A model generated the notes under the pieces. It had not been told where the DNA came from. It was given only the letters and a program-made list of their open reading frames with translations, and ran no database searches. A program made the position numbers and the translations under genes. Positions 28,817 to 39,048 of a DNA stretch of 64,000 nucleotides are shown here, in pieces. How positions within the stretch are numbered: position 1 is the stretch's first letter; every line of letters begins with the position of its first letter. The stretch comes from Galdieria partita (taxonomy: Eukaryota > Rhodophyta > Bangiophyceae > Galdieriales > Galdieriaceae): positions 62,001 to 126,000 of the forward strand of contig BQMJ01000015.1 of the NCBI GenBank assembly GCA_025991245.1. The letters run 5' to 3'.

Positions 28817-29758
28817 ATGATCAAACACTCAATGGTTTGGTTTGGGATGGGGTTCCTACAACAACCACCAACTCTTTATCTCATTTCCTCACCAACGTGG
28901 AAGACTGGCTGTTTTCATTGTGAAAAGCAAACATACAAATTTTATTTTCGCTTTTCTCCTTGTATTCGAAAAGTTTATCCGTTGAAAGCTGTTCGTCTTT
29001 TGGTGGTTTGTCAAGACAAGAGTGAATTTTCTCAACAAGATGTCAGTCCACAGAAAGAGTCACAAGAATTGTCTGGCCCTCAATCTCTTTCAATAGAAGA
29101 AGCAAATAGTTTGTCGGAAAAGGAACCTTATCCAGGATATTATCGGGATATGGAGCAACTCGGTTTGAAACCGCAGTCACAAAAGGATGACGGTCTCAAA
29201 GTTGGAGGTGCCAAGTCATTGTATCGAGCAGATGGTACCCCATATGCTCCTTGGTTAATTGGAAAAGTGATGGAGGATCCCAGACCTTTAGCACCGAAGA
29301 AGAAGCCCAGTGCTTTGGGAAGACTTGCGGCAGATCCCCAATTACAGGAAATTGCTGGAGTGGGTCTTAAAGCTAAGATTTTGGGAGATGAAGTTGAACT
29401 TGTCTGGAGTACGGACAAGGAGGAAAATAATATTGGCTTTATTGTTCAACGTAGAAGAGGTGGCACTGAAGACTTCCAGGTTATTGCCGATTATAAGACC
29501 GATCCTAGTTTGAAAAGTAAAGGTTCATCGGGTGGAAACTATTCATTTATTGATTCTACTGCTTCCCCTGGTACTTGGATTTATCGTATTTCGGATGTCA
29601 ACTCACAAGGTGAAACCAGCGATCTATGTCAAACTCTGGTTGAAATCAGTAGCAATGAAGACAAACAACGTCAGAAATGGGCAGTTATCATACTTTCTTC
29701 TTTAGTAATAGCACTCTTTGTAGTTGGGTTATTATTGGATCCTTTGACAAGAAAATGA
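28817..29758 (+). CDS. Plastid-targeted membrane protein with FN3-like domain
   Basis: A single exon of 313 residues. The first ~60 residues are basic and aromatic without acidic residues, consistent with a plastid transit peptide. A middle segment reads like conserved plastid proteins (GYYRDMEQLG, SLYRADGTPYAPWL). Residues ~185-275 form a beta-rich fibronectin-III-like unit (ELVWSTDKEENNIGFIVQRR ... GTWIYRISDVNSQGE). A C-terminal transmembrane helix follows (WAVIILSSLVIALFVVGLLL). Similar one-TM FN3-like proteins are encoded in plants and cyanobacteria. I do not recall a firm gene name, and the function is unassigned. Confidence 0.7.
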   Translation: MIKHSMVWFGMGFLQQPPTLYLISSPTWKTGCFHCEKQTYKFYFRFSPCIRKVYPLKAVRLLVVCQDKSEFSQQDVSPQKESQELSGPQSLSIEEANSLSEKEPYPGYYRDMEQLGLKPQSQKDDGLKVGGAKSLYRADGTPYAPWLIGKVMEDPRPLAPKKKPSALGRLAADPQLQEIAGVGLKAKILGDEVELVWSTDKEENNIGFIVQRRRGGTEDFQVIADYKTDPSLKSKGSSGGNYSFIDSTASPGTWIYRISDVNSQGETSDLCQTLVEISSNEDKQRQKWAVIILSSLVIALFVVGLLLDPLTRK

Positions 29759-29839
29759 ACCAATCTCTTCTATGGGAGCAAAGGGTTAAGCAATTTCATC
29801 ATTCCATTCTATTCAAAATTATTATTTTTGTGGATTGAA

Positions 29840-30817
29840 ATGAAGACTTCCTATTGGAGACCGACTTGGGGTCTTATCCATCGACTTTATACAAGAACAA
29901 CGATTAGGACTCCCAATCAACTCAGGCTAGGGTCTCAAACAAGCTCTTTTCAAAGGTCACTTTTAGCACTTTCTTCGGCTCAACAGGAACAGGGGTCCTG
30001 GGGAAGTCGTCATTCCAAGACCTTCGCTTCGTTTCCTACTATAGCTGCCACCGTTTTTGCCACCATTTATATGAGTTGCCCCATACTGAAAGCAGACGAT
30101 GAAACTTTAGAGCCACCGAAATATCCTTGGAATCACTCTGGTCCGTTATCTTCCTTTGACGCAGCTGCCATCCGTAGAGGCCATCAAGTCTATAAGAACG
30201 TTTGTGCTTCTTGTCATAGTATGGAAAGTATTGCCTATCGTAACTTGATTGGAGTTGCTTATACTGAAGAGGAAGCAAAGGCAATGGCAGAAGAGGAAGA
30301 AGTGGAAGATGGCCCAAACGAGGAAGGTGAAATGTTTACTAGACCTGGAAGAATATCCGATCATTTTCCAGCTCCGTATCCTAACGATGAAGCAGCAAGA
30401 TATGCAAACAGTGGTGCTTTACCCCCCGATCTGAGTTATATTGTGAAAGCCCGTCATCATGGAGAAGACTATATCTTTGCGTTACTTACTGGCTATAGAG
30501 ATCCACCAGAGGGAGTCAATATTCGAGAAGGCCTCAATTATAATCCTTATTTTACTGGAGGACAAATTGCAATGGCAAGAGCCTTATATGACGGTGCTGT
30601 TGAGTTTGATGATGGAACCCCTGCAACTACTTCTCAAATGGCTAAAGATGTAGTGACTTTCTTGGCGTGGGCTTCTGATCCCCATCAAGATGAAAGGAAG
30701 AAGATGGGAGTTCAAGCTATCTTTACTATTTCAGTGTTATTCCTTTTTGCATTATATACCAAACGACTTCGTTGGTCTTTGTACAAGTCTCGTCGAATCG
30801 AATTTCGAGACATGTGA
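29840..30817 (+). CDS. CYC1: Cytochrome c1, complex III, mitochondrial
   Basis: A single exon of 325 residues from the first ATG. The N-terminal ~85 residues are a bipartite mitochondrial presequence (basic start, then the hydrophobic sorting stretch [14 protein letters not shown]). The c-type haem site is CASCH (122-126), and the axial Met sits in [20 protein letters not shown] and the C-terminal anchor [23 protein letters not shown] are typical of cytochrome c1 in the bc1 complex. The acidic [14 protein letters not shown] insert is the hinge-binding region. A cytochrome b5-type gene follows 100 bp downstream on the same strand. Confidence 0.97.
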   Translation: MKTSYWRPTWGLIHRLYTRTTIRTPNQLRLGSQTSSFQRSLLALSSAQQEQGSWGSRHSKTFASFPTIAATVFATIYMSCPILKADDETLEPPKYPWNHSGPLSSFDAAAIRRGHQVYKNVCASCHSMESIAYRNLIGVAYTEEEAKAMAEEEEVEDGPNEEGEMFTRPGRISDHFPAPYPNDEAARYANSGALPPDLSYIVKARHHGEDYIFALLTGYRDPPEGVNIREGLNYNPYFTGGQIAMARALYDGAVEFDDGTPATTSQMAKDVVTFLAWASDPHQDERKKMGVQAIFTISVLFLFALYTKRLRWSLYKSRRIEFRDM

Positions 30818-30917
30818 TTTTCTGGAGTTGCTTAATAAAAAGTGCATCCGTTTCATTGAGAAAATAGAATTTGCCTTTTCTCGTGGATTATTGTGGTTTG
30901 GCATTGGTGAAGTTGAG

Positions 30918-31418
30918 ATGGAGGAACATTTGAAGCAATATCCACTCGTTGAAGTATGTCAAAGCTATTTGTTATTGGATATCATGAAAATAGAGCTTGT
31001 TAGGTTGCAAAACACAACTCTAAAAAGGACGCCTGGATTGTAATTGATGGAAAAATTTATGACGTGACTCTTTTTCTCGACGAGCACCCTGGAGGAGAAG
31101 AAGTGTTGCTTGAAGTTGCTGGTATGTGTTTTTAGTGTCCTTGTGTGAGTATTGATTGTGTTTTGGGTTTTTTTAGGTCGTGATGCTACTAGAGAGTTTG
31201 AAGATGTGGGTCATTCAGACGAAGCTCGAGAACTACGAGAGAAACACTTGGTTGGAGTGGTTAGGAAAGAGACGAAAGAAGAGCTTGCTCAGGCGGAGAG
31301 AGAGGGAGTGAAGCCAGTCCATTCTCCTAAACAACCTCAAGTCCCTCTATGGAAGAAGTTGCTTATTCCCGGTGTTCTTGTGGTTATGGCTTTTTTGATT
31401 CGAAAGTATCTTTCCTAG
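30918..31418 (+). CDS. Cytochrome b5, tail-anchored
   Basis: Three exons (30918-30953, 31004-31121, 31177-31418; introns 50 and 55 nt) give 131 residues. The haem ligands are His40 in LDEHPGGEE and His64 in VGHSDEA. The C-terminus is a single hydrophobic helix ([19 protein letters not shown]), the tail anchor that places b5 in the ER or outer mitochondrial membrane. It supplies electrons to desaturases and P450-type enzymes. Exon 1 is only 12 codons and the track of long open frames shows just the last exon. Phases 0 and 1 at the junctions match the b5 alignment. Confidence 0.92.
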
Positions 31419-31604
31419 TTTTGTCGTCAGTGAGCCCTTCGGAAGGGGATATTCTACATTATCCAACAGTCCATTTCTTCAGTAAAGAAAAGTTTCAAGC
31501 AAAGTGAAAAGAATCTGTGAGTGGGAAAACTGGTCGACGATATCCAACAACATACTCTTTTATCAAAAATACTTTTACTCGTTTCCCAACACTCCGTTGG
31601 CAAC

Positions 31605-31808
31605 TTAGAAGCCTAATTTGGTTCTTCTCCAGTGTCTTCTCTTTGCATTGTAACGAATCTTGGTATCCGATTTCATTCGAAACCAGTAAGGAACTGGTCT
31701 ATTTTGCCTTGCTTTCTTGGCCAACTTTTTCTTGATTCGAAAAGTCTTGTGAGAAGGCTGTTCAAGAAATGAGTATCATGTGACCGTTATCATAGAGAGT
31801 CTTACCAT
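31605..31808 (-). CDS. RPL39: 60S ribosomal protein eL39
   Basis: Two exons: the ATG alone (31808-31806) and 31757-31605, with a 48-nt GT-AG intron directly after the start codon. The product is 51 residues, exactly the family length. It reads [20 protein letters not shown], then [12 protein letters not shown], then [14 protein letters not shown], matching eukaryotic eL39 nearly throughout; the protein lies in the ribosome exit tunnel. The gene is too short for usual ORF filters and sits in the gap between cytochrome b5 and the TrmL-like gene. Its start codon is 54 bp below the TrmL-like stop on the same strand, so its promoter must overlap that gene's 3' end. Confidence 0.93.
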
Positions 31809-31862
31809 TTTTGTGAAACTCGTTTTTCACTGTCCAATTCAACCACCGCGACGGAGAGACAA

Positions 31863-32684
31863 TCAATCAATGAGTGAACGATGCCATTCCCACAAAGTGA
31901 TGGCCACTGCATTGGACAAATTATGTGAGCGGATAATATGTTTGTTCTGCATAGGGATATAAACCAAAAGGCCTCTATCGAAAGCCTTGGAAGGTAGCTG
32001 TTGAAAGCCTTCCGTCTCACTTCCAAAAATAAGGAACACAGGACCAGTTGTTTCAAAAGATACTCTTTCAAGAGACACTGTTCCTTGTGTGGTAATAAAG
32101 TAAATATGACTGTTCTCTGGAATACCCTGTCCATATCCCAATAAGAACTCTACTTGTATCCCAACCATACAAATATCCAACCTTTTCAAATTCTTCCCAA
32201 CAGGAACTGTATTCCCAATCAACGTGTTTCCAGTAATCAAGTCCTGCTCTTCTCACTGCGTGTTCTTCAATAGAAAAGCCCAAAGGTCCAATAAGATGCA
32301 GTCTAGATCCAAAGGCCAAACAAGTTCTACCAATATTTCCTTACAACTCATATCAACTTGTGGATCCAAAGAAGGCTACTACAATATACCTGTATTTCCT
32401 GGTATTTTTGGTTGGAACAAAACTACGTGGACCGAATCCTCTTCCATAACGATCTTTTCTCCGTATACTCCTCTACTTTCCAACTGCTTTTGTTGTATGG
32501 ACAACTCCAACCAAACAGTTGGGATAATAAGAAAGTATTCAAAACGTTTCACTTGATTTCGAGGTACCGAATTCCATAGAAACCATCTTCTTCTTCCCTT
32601 CCAAGGTACCAGTTTCTCATACATAACCTGAGACTTTGGTCTATTCATATAAAACGCATTATGACAACATGAAAACCCCAACAT
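31863..32684 (-). CDS. TrmL-type tRNA (ribose-2'-O) methyltransferase, SPOUT family
   Basis: Three exons (32684-32390, 32339-32182, 32126-31863) give 238 residues. The first ~80 residues are basic and aromatic and probably target an organelle. The domain opens with [20 protein letters not shown], a near-perfect TrmL start. Motif 2 is FLIFGSETEGF and motif 3 is RSHNLSNAVAITLWEWHRSL, the knot-forming SPOUT C-terminus. Bacterial TrmL methylates the wobble base ribose (position 34) of tRNA-Leu. Plastid or mitochondrial action here is inference. The first junction splits the GNTG/GNIG motif with phase 1, which confirms the intron. Confidence 0.9.
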
Positions 32685-33073
32685 TGCCCCTCTTCACCCA
32701 AAACAAACTTGACAATTTTCTTTATCAATATGTATTTACTTTATTAGAAACTTTATCGAGTAATATATCAAGCAAACTAGAACGAAAATCATTAAAAAGA
32801 CATAAAAAGTACACCAACTCCACCACTTCTCAGAGGTCCAGACTTGCCGTAACTAATCACAAATTGCTTCATATGACCGTCGTGATTGCAAGGTTTCTCA
32901 TCACAAAAGTGAAGGTGGGTGTCAACAGAATATTACTTACCAAAAAGAACTATCTTCATATTCTCTTGGAGACTGTATCATATCGAAACAGGTATTCTAT
33001 GACAACGAGCAACGACGATACGGCACTCACGTCTTCTTCGACGCTTTCCCCCCAACATTCATTTTCCAAGTGA
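32685..33073. other. Divergent spacer with possible unresolved small minus-strand gene
   Basis: 389 bp between the TrmL-like start and the NUMOD3 gene. On the minus strand it shows good donor-like sites near 32940 and 33029 and an AATAAA about 90 bp after a stop, as if a short gene ended near 32790. No join gives a recognisable protein. A 145-codon plus-strand frame (32636-33073) ends directly before the ATG at 33074 and has no family resemblance. Confidence 0.35.
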
Positions 33074-34291
33074 ATGCATAAGCAGCAATCCAATTTCTTG
33101 TTTTTTTATTGTGAAACGGATCATATGAGAAAACGAACAATGCCTTTTGTATTACCTACAACACAAGTTCAGCCCAGAAAATATTTTCTGCCTTGTAAGA
33201 GATGTTTCCACTCGTTTTGTTCTCCACCTCGTCTTTATAGGAGTATGTATGGCAATCGTTCGTTGAAACTATGCCGTTTTTATCCAGTTTTACTTATTGA
33301 AAGGAAACAAGGTGCCACTCCAGGAGAGTTTCAGGACACAAAAAGTTTCTTCAAAAGTCTAAACGAATCTCAAAACTTGTTAGAGACCTCGTCACCTTCC
33401 AATTTGGACCTTTCAACTCCATCACCTGTAGGTGGAGGTAGGAAAAGAAGGAAACCTCACTCCGTCCAAACCAAGAAGAAAATAAGCCAGAGTTTGAAAG
33501 GACGCTCACTTTCATCGGAAACCAAGAAGAAGATATCTGAAGCAATGAAAGGAAAGCAGTTTACTCCATCCCACCGTATCGCTATTAGTCAACGAATGCA
33601 AGGTCCACTAAACCCCATGTATGGAAGGAGAATGAGTGCACAAACAAGACTAAAAATCTCGCTTTCGTTGCGTAAATGTAAGCATGAAAAAGGAAAGAAA
33701 GTGGATGATCCAGAGAAACCAGTTTTCAACCAGGAAAATAACACTGAGAACCCAATGCAAGTTGACAAGACTATGTTACACGAAAAGTATCAACAAATTC
33801 GTGACTCACTTCATTTAGAAATGGATAAGGAAGGACTTGAACTCATAGGAGAGTCTTCATGGACTTATTTGGATGAAGGGAAGAAAAGGAAACTAAAGAT
33901 GATCCAGAAATCAGTAAAGAAACGTCTTCGCCAAGCTTCTCGAGATATGGATGGTTTGGAACTTGATGAAGGCTTTTTAGTGGATGATTTTATTGCAAAG
34001 AAACTGGAACCAAAAGTAGAGAAACTCAGTAACTCGTCATCTTCCTCGATAGTTGCTCCAACAGAAAACAACACGAATAGTTCTTCATCAGCAACTCCGT
34101 TATCTTCCAAGTCAAAGCCAAGTAAAAGGAATTCAAGTACTTGTGAAAGTTGTGGAGGGAGAGGAATCAAAGCTTGTGAGTTTTGTGTGAAAAAGTATGG
34201 AGTAAGAAGTTCAAAATGCATCAAATGTTATGGTTCGGGAATTATGTTTTGTAACGTATGTAATGGAAGTGGCGAGTTGCTTTCAAAATAA
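33074..34291 (+). CDS. NUMOD3-repeat protein with C-terminal DnaJ-type zinc finger
   Basis: A single exon of 405 residues. Residues ~135-205 hold three consecutive NUMOD3-like units (KKKISQSLKGRSLS, KKKISEAMKGKQFT, RIAISQRMQGPLNPMYGRR), DNA-binding modules first described beside GIY-YIG and HNH homing nucleases. No nuclease domain is visible. A helical middle follows, then a Ser-rich linker. The C-terminal ~55 residues carry CxxCxGxG motifs (CESCGGRG, CEFC, CIKCYGSG, CNVCNGSG), a DnaJ/BSD2-like zinc finger. The N-terminus is basic and hydrophobic, consistent with plastid import. Plants encode similar NUMOD3 proteins of unknown role, so a plastid nucleoid or chaperone function is a guess. Confidence 0.75.
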   Translation: MHKQQSNFLFFYCETDHMRKRTMPFVLPTTQVQPRKYFLPCKRCFHSFCSPPRLYRSMYGNRSLKLCRFYPVLLIERKQGATPGEFQDTKSFFKSLNESQNLLETSSPSNLDLSTPSPVGGGRKRRKPHSVQTKKKISQSLKGRSLSSETKKKISEAMKGKQFTPSHRIAISQRMQGPLNPMYGRRMSAQTRLKISLSLRKCKHEKGKKVDDPEKPVFNQENNTENPMQVDKTMLHEKYQQIRDSLHLEMDKEGLELIGESSWTYLDEGKKRKLKMIQKSVKKRLRQASRDMDGLELDEGFLVDDFIAKKLEPKVEKLSNSSSSSIVAPTENNTNSSSSATPLSSKSKPSKRNSSTCESCGGRGIKACEFCVKKYGVRSSKCIKCYGSGIMFCNVCNGSGELLSK

Positions 34292-34480
34292 GAGTTGAAG
34301 GCTTTGGTTGTTATATATGGATATATCTTAACAGTTGTGTTGTCTGTACAGTATTGGATGTGCCTAGTTGTTGGGTTGATAACTGAAACTTGCGAATATT
34401 ATTTTGGGGAAGGATGAGAAATGGGTTGTATATTTCATGAAATGAATCAATAAAGTACTTTGGAATATCCATTGGATTCC

Positions 34481-37069
34481 ATGACTGAAACAAAAAGAAG
34501 AAACTTGGAAACGGTACCTCTTGATGAAGTTCAAGGAAGACATGATTCCGAAGCTTTGAACTTACAGGGTTATGACACAGTGTCTTTGAGCAACTTGTCG
34601 TTACCCGCCTTTGGTCAGCAATCCGAAGCAGTAAGAGAAGTTGACTTTGATTTTTTAGAAGCGGAACAAGAGGGAGGAAATGTTCCTGATGAACACTTCT
34701 CAGGTATTTGAAACAATTGCTCAAGTTGCGCTTTCTAAATAAATTTGCCAAACAGAAGAACCTTCCGTCTATCGTCGCTTTACGGGTTTGTTGGTTCGTT
34801 GGATATTTAGAGTTCCTACTCCTCTCCGTTATTTCACTCATTTAACAATGTTTCTGGTAATTCTGGGTGTGCTATCCGCTTCTGTAATATTCTTAGTTGA
34901 CCTATCCGTGCACGTTTTGGAAGTTTTCCGCATATGGATATCTTCTGATAACTTTGGCGGTTATTTTGTGGGCTTTATTTCTTATTTCCTAACAGCTTTG
35001 CTTCTCTGCCTACTTTCAACCTTTGCATGTCAAGCTCTAGGAAAGGAAGCAGAAGGCTCAGGTATACCACAAATGAAAAGTATCCTTTCTGGTTTCTATG
35101 ATAGAAGCAAAAACTCTTTAAAGCTTCGAGTATTGGGTGCCAAATCACTTGGTCTTATCTGTGCTATTGGTAAGTGGTGATGAACACATGGTTATCTAAG
35201 TATAGAAGATTGATTTTCAAAAGGTGGTGGACTTCCAGTCGGATGGGAAGGTCCTAATGTACATATTGCTTGCATTATATCTCATCAACTGAGTAGATTG
35301 CCTTTTTTTCGGTTCATTCGAAGAGACAAATCATTAAGACTTCAAATGATTGGTGCAGCTTGTGCTGTTGGTTTGGCCTCGTCTTTTGGTATGTGTATTA
35401 TTCGTTCACTCTATTTAGTCTGTTTTATTCAGTATATTCAGGTGCTCCTGTTGGTGGTGTATTGTATTCATTGGAAACTACAGCTTCGTTTTATATTGTG
35501 AGAACTTTTTGGAAGGCTACGGCTGCAACAGTTTCTGGAGCTTTGATATACAAGTTACTTTATGATACTCCATTGGTAGAAGCATTTCAAAAAACTTCAT
35601 TTGATATAGGAGTGGTTGACCCCACAGAACTTGTTCTGTTCGCATTGCTCGGTATTCTGATGGGTTGGTGAATGGATAGAGAAGAATGGCTAAAATTAAA
35701 CAATTACCTATAGGTTGCGCAGGTTCACTGTTTGTATATTGTGTCCATCAAGTGTATCGAATTCGGATGAAAAAGTTACCTCTTACCAATCGCTATATTC
35801 TTGTTGGTATCGTTGCTTCAGTTGCAGCCATTTTGCAATATCCGGTGGAGCTGTTTCGGTAGGTTTGCTCGATTTTGTTGGCATATCCTCGTTGATACCC
35901 ATTCATATGGATAGTTTGGATCCCAGAATGGCCATTAATGAATTGTTTTCTCCAGAGACTTTGAGAGTGTTGAGTCCACTGCAAGTGTTTTTACTACTCG
36001 TGGTGAAATTCCCACTAGTTGTGGTATCAGTTGGTCTACCTATTCCCGCTGGTGTATTTGTTCCCAGTGAGTTTATGATGAAAAGGGAGTGCCGATAATG
36101 ATTATCTGGATAGGTTTCTTGTTGGGTTCTTGCTTTGGAAGATTATATGGAGAATTGCTCAAACTCATTTTTGGTGATATTATCGTGCCTGGTGGATATG
36201 CAGTAGTAGCAGCGGCATCCTTTACCACTGGAGTGACCAGAGCGCTATCTTGTGCAGTAATTATATTTGAAGTAACTGGTCAGGTATTATGAAAGAAAAA
36301 GAGGAGTATTGACATTTGCTTATGAAGTTTTTTGTAGTTGAGACATTTGGTTCCTACTCTTGTAGCTGTTTTATTTGCCTTTGTGACAGGGAATATATTT
36401 AATCGCTCACTATATGACACCTTAATTATTATGAAGAACATTCCATATATGCCTTATATGCGGAAGGATAGAACACCGGATATGAAAGTTTCCCAAGTCA
36501 TGATAAGAGAATGCATCAGTATCCAAGAATACTCCAATCCAGGAACATTGCATGAAATATTGCAAGCGTATCCAGAATTTTCCTGTTTTCCAGTAGTAAA
36601 CAAAGATGGATATCTTCTTGGAGCTGTCAAACGAAGAACTTTATCAACGTTGGTTGCAACGCAATCACCGCAGTTGCTTATGAATTCCAAGTTGGATATG
36701 GATTATGGAGACAATGAAGAGTTTCCTGCAAGCAGTGGGAATATGGCAGATGATGAAGAGGAAGAAGAAGATGACTCTGTGCATTCCAGTGACACTCATC
36801 CCACAGCTTCTTTAAATAGGAATGACTCTTATGTGAAAACCAAAGACATCAACGAAAGCAGTAGCTATTCATCCCCATCTCTTGTAGAAGTGCCAAAGGA
36901 CGTTTCACCTCTTTTAGTGACAGAAGACACCCAATTAGGTCGAGTACATTTTATGTTTGTCATGTTGATGCCCAAATGTGCTTATGTGGTGAATGGTGGA
37001 AAGTTGACTGGCGTGTTGACTCGTTTGGATATCGTAGAATGTGGTCAATCCACTTTTACAACGAATTAA
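34481..37069 (+). CDS. CLC chloride channel/antiporter, eukaryotic CLC-a/7-like
   Basis: Eight exons (34481-34703, 34756-35169, 35224-35388, 35442-35663, 35714-35858, 35915-36066, 36114-36283, 36338-37069) give 740 residues; all phases agree. A ~75-residue cytosolic N-terminus precedes the membrane core. Selectivity motifs are GSGIP (175-179), GWEGPNVH (gating Glu present; Trp replaces the usual Lys/Arg before it) and GLPIPAGVFVPS. Two CBS domains flank an acidic DDEEEEEDDS linker at the C-terminus. It is not a close paralog of the other CLC in the window (19144-21522), which has the GTGxSLGPEGP form. It is probably a vacuolar or endomembrane chloride/nitrate transporter. Confidence 0.9.
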
Positions 37070-37383
37070 ATAGAGGTATCTTATAGAGGAATGTTACTAC
37101 AAGTTGTTTTTCGTTTCTATTGAACAAGAGACGTTATTCTATGATCACTAGAACAATTCCATTTTGACAGAGCCGAATTCAAGGGCATTGTTTCTTATAT
37201 GAAACAAGAGTCCATTTCACCCGGCTAAGAATAATCAGGAGGAAACTGTACAGCATCATTGCAAACAAGTTGCAAATATGCCGCTTGATTCCTCGACATT
37301 CTCTTTTTGTGCCCATCGAAGATTCTCATTTCATGGGACATTGTGGAATCTGATTATTCATTGATGGGAAAAGTGTTGTAAAG
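37070..37383. other. Intergenic spacer
   Basis: 314 bp between CLC and NRAMP on the same strand. Nothing beyond presumed 3' UTR and promoter was recognised. Confidence 0.5.
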
Positions 37384-39048
37384 ATGACGCCAAGTATAGA
37401 ACTTTTGTATCCAACCGTTGATGGGAAACAAGTTCCCAACGTTGCCATGTACAGAACAGAGTCACCACGGTCTGCTCGTCTATCCGAAGCTCTCGTGGAA
37501 CCTTTTTCAGAGCAAGGCGCCAACTTGAACAATCCTCAAGGTGCAAAGGAATTCTCGTTTGGGAAACTTTTGAAACAACTGGGACCTGCGTTCTTGGTCA
37601 GCATAGGGTATCTAGACCCAGGAAACTGGGCTACTGACATAGAAGGGGGTTCGCGCTTCGGTTATGAGTTATTGTGGGTTCTGGCACTGTCTAATATGAT
37701 GGGATTGCTTTTACAAACTCTCGCATCACGGTTGGGAATAGTAACAAAGAGGCACCTGGCTGAATTGTGTCGCTTGGAGTACCCAACGTGGTGTTGTCGT
37801 TTACTATGGGTATTTGCTGAATTGGCTATCGTAGCAACTGACTTGGCTGAAGTCATCGGCACAGCTATCGGTCTCAATTTGGTATTTGGAATACCTTTAT
37901 TGATAGGAGTCTTGATAACCATGCTAGATACTTTCATTCTTCTGGTTGTGCAAAGCTATGGAATGCGTCGTTTTGAATATCTTATCTTTGTCTTTTTGGC
38001 CATCATTTCATCATGTTTTGTACTGGAGCTTTTATTTTCCAAACCTTCCGTTTCAGGAATACTGATGGGGTTCATTCCTAGGCTTCGACATGATAGCATA
38101 TATATTGCTATTGGAATGATAGGAGCAACTGTCATGCCTCACAACCTATTCTTACACTCAAAGCTAGTACAAGAAAGAGTTGTAGATAGGCGCATCGCTG
38201 TATTGAGAAATCAATGTTTTTATAATCTAGTAGATAGCGTGATAGCATTGAATGCGGCATTATTTATCAACTGCTCCATCTTAATTGTTGCTGCGGCCAG
38301 TTTTTGGAGACGTGGAATTGACGTCACCACCTTACAAAAGGCCCATGAGTTGCTGCACACGATCGACTCCAAGTTGTGGGGAATAGAACTGGCTCCCCTG
38401 CTTTTTGGTATAGCTCTGATTGCGGCAGGCCAGTCTTCCACTTTATGCGGAACTTTGGCGGGTCAGTTTGTCATGGAAGGATTCTTGGATATGCACGTGT
38501 CGCCTTTATTTCAAAGACTTTTATCCAGATCGTTGGCAATCATTCCATCATGTGTCGTTATTCTACTATTTGGGGATGAAGGATCCTACCAACTGCTCAT
38601 TTTTTCACAAGTCGTACTGTCGTTGCAGCTGCCTTTTGCTATCATTCCTGTCATCCGGTTCACCAGCAGCGTCACCAAAATGGGCAAATTTGCCAACTCT
38701 CTTTTGGTGAGTACAATGGCATGGTTGGCGGCTTGTCTGTGTATAGGTCTCAACTCATTGCTGGTGTTCGATTCGTTGATAGATTGGATCAACTCGACAT
38801 GTACACTTTGTAAGTTTCTTGGAGTCGCACTGGGATTCCCGTTTTACGTCCTGCTTCACGGCCTCTTGCTGTGGTTGACATTTAGAAAAGAGTCATCCAT
38901 TCCCCAAGTTTCCTATCATCAAACTGTCATCGATGATGAAAATAACCATGAACAAGAATTGTTGCAGTCAGTTTCACAAACCAATCATCATCATGTGCAG
39001 CTGTATGATCCCTTGGAAGAACCGAATACTGATAAAAATGGATTGTAA
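37384..39048 (+). CDS. NRAMP-family divalent metal (Mn/Fe) transporter
   Basis: A single exon of 554 residues with ~11 hydrophobic helices. The metal-binding TM1 motif is DPGN (78-81, in GYLDPGNWATDIEGGS) and the TM6 motif is GATVMPHNLFLHSK (MPH at 251-253), both intact, so proton-coupled Mn2+/Fe2+ transport is expected. The N-terminal 60 residues are cytosolic and the C-terminus is His/Gln-rich (NHHHVQLYDPLEEP), possibly metal-sensing. The family is found in plants and bacteria. The lack of introns beside an 8-exon CLC is compatible with either chance or acquisition from bacteria. The membrane (plasma or vacuolar) is not determined. Confidence 0.93.
   Translation: MTPSIELLYPTVDGKQVPNVAMYRTESPRSARLSEALVEPFSEQGANLNNPQGAKEFSFGKLLKQLGPAFLVSIGYLDPGNWATDIEGGSRFGYELLWVLALSNMMGLLLQTLASRLGIVTKRHLAELCRLEYPTWCCRLLWVFAELAIVATDLAEVIGTAIGLNLVFGIPLLIGVLITMLDTFILLVVQSYGMRRFEYLIFVFLAIISSCFVLELLFSKPSVSGILMGFIPRLRHDSIYIAIGMIGATVMPHNLFLHSKLVQERVVDRRIAVLRNQCFYNLVDSVIALNAALFINCSILIVAAASFWRRGIDVTTLQKAHELLHTIDSKLWGIELAPLLFGIALIAAGQSSTLCGTLAGQFVMEGFLDMHVSPLFQRLLSRSLAIIPSCVVILLFGDEGSYQLLIFSQVVLSLQLPFAIIPVIRFTSSVTKMGKFANSLLVSTMAWLAACLCIGLNSLLVFDSLIDWINSTCTLCKFLGVALGFPFYVLLHGLLLWLTFRKESSIPQVSYHQTVIDDENNHEQELLQSVSQTNHHHVQLYDPLEEPNTDKNGL

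Noticed and set aside
32790-33060. Possible small spliced gene on the minus strand, with AATAAA downstream
   Set aside because: Donor and acceptor candidates exist, but the only open join gives ~35 residues with no known similarity, and a longer protein-like frame could not be reached in phase.
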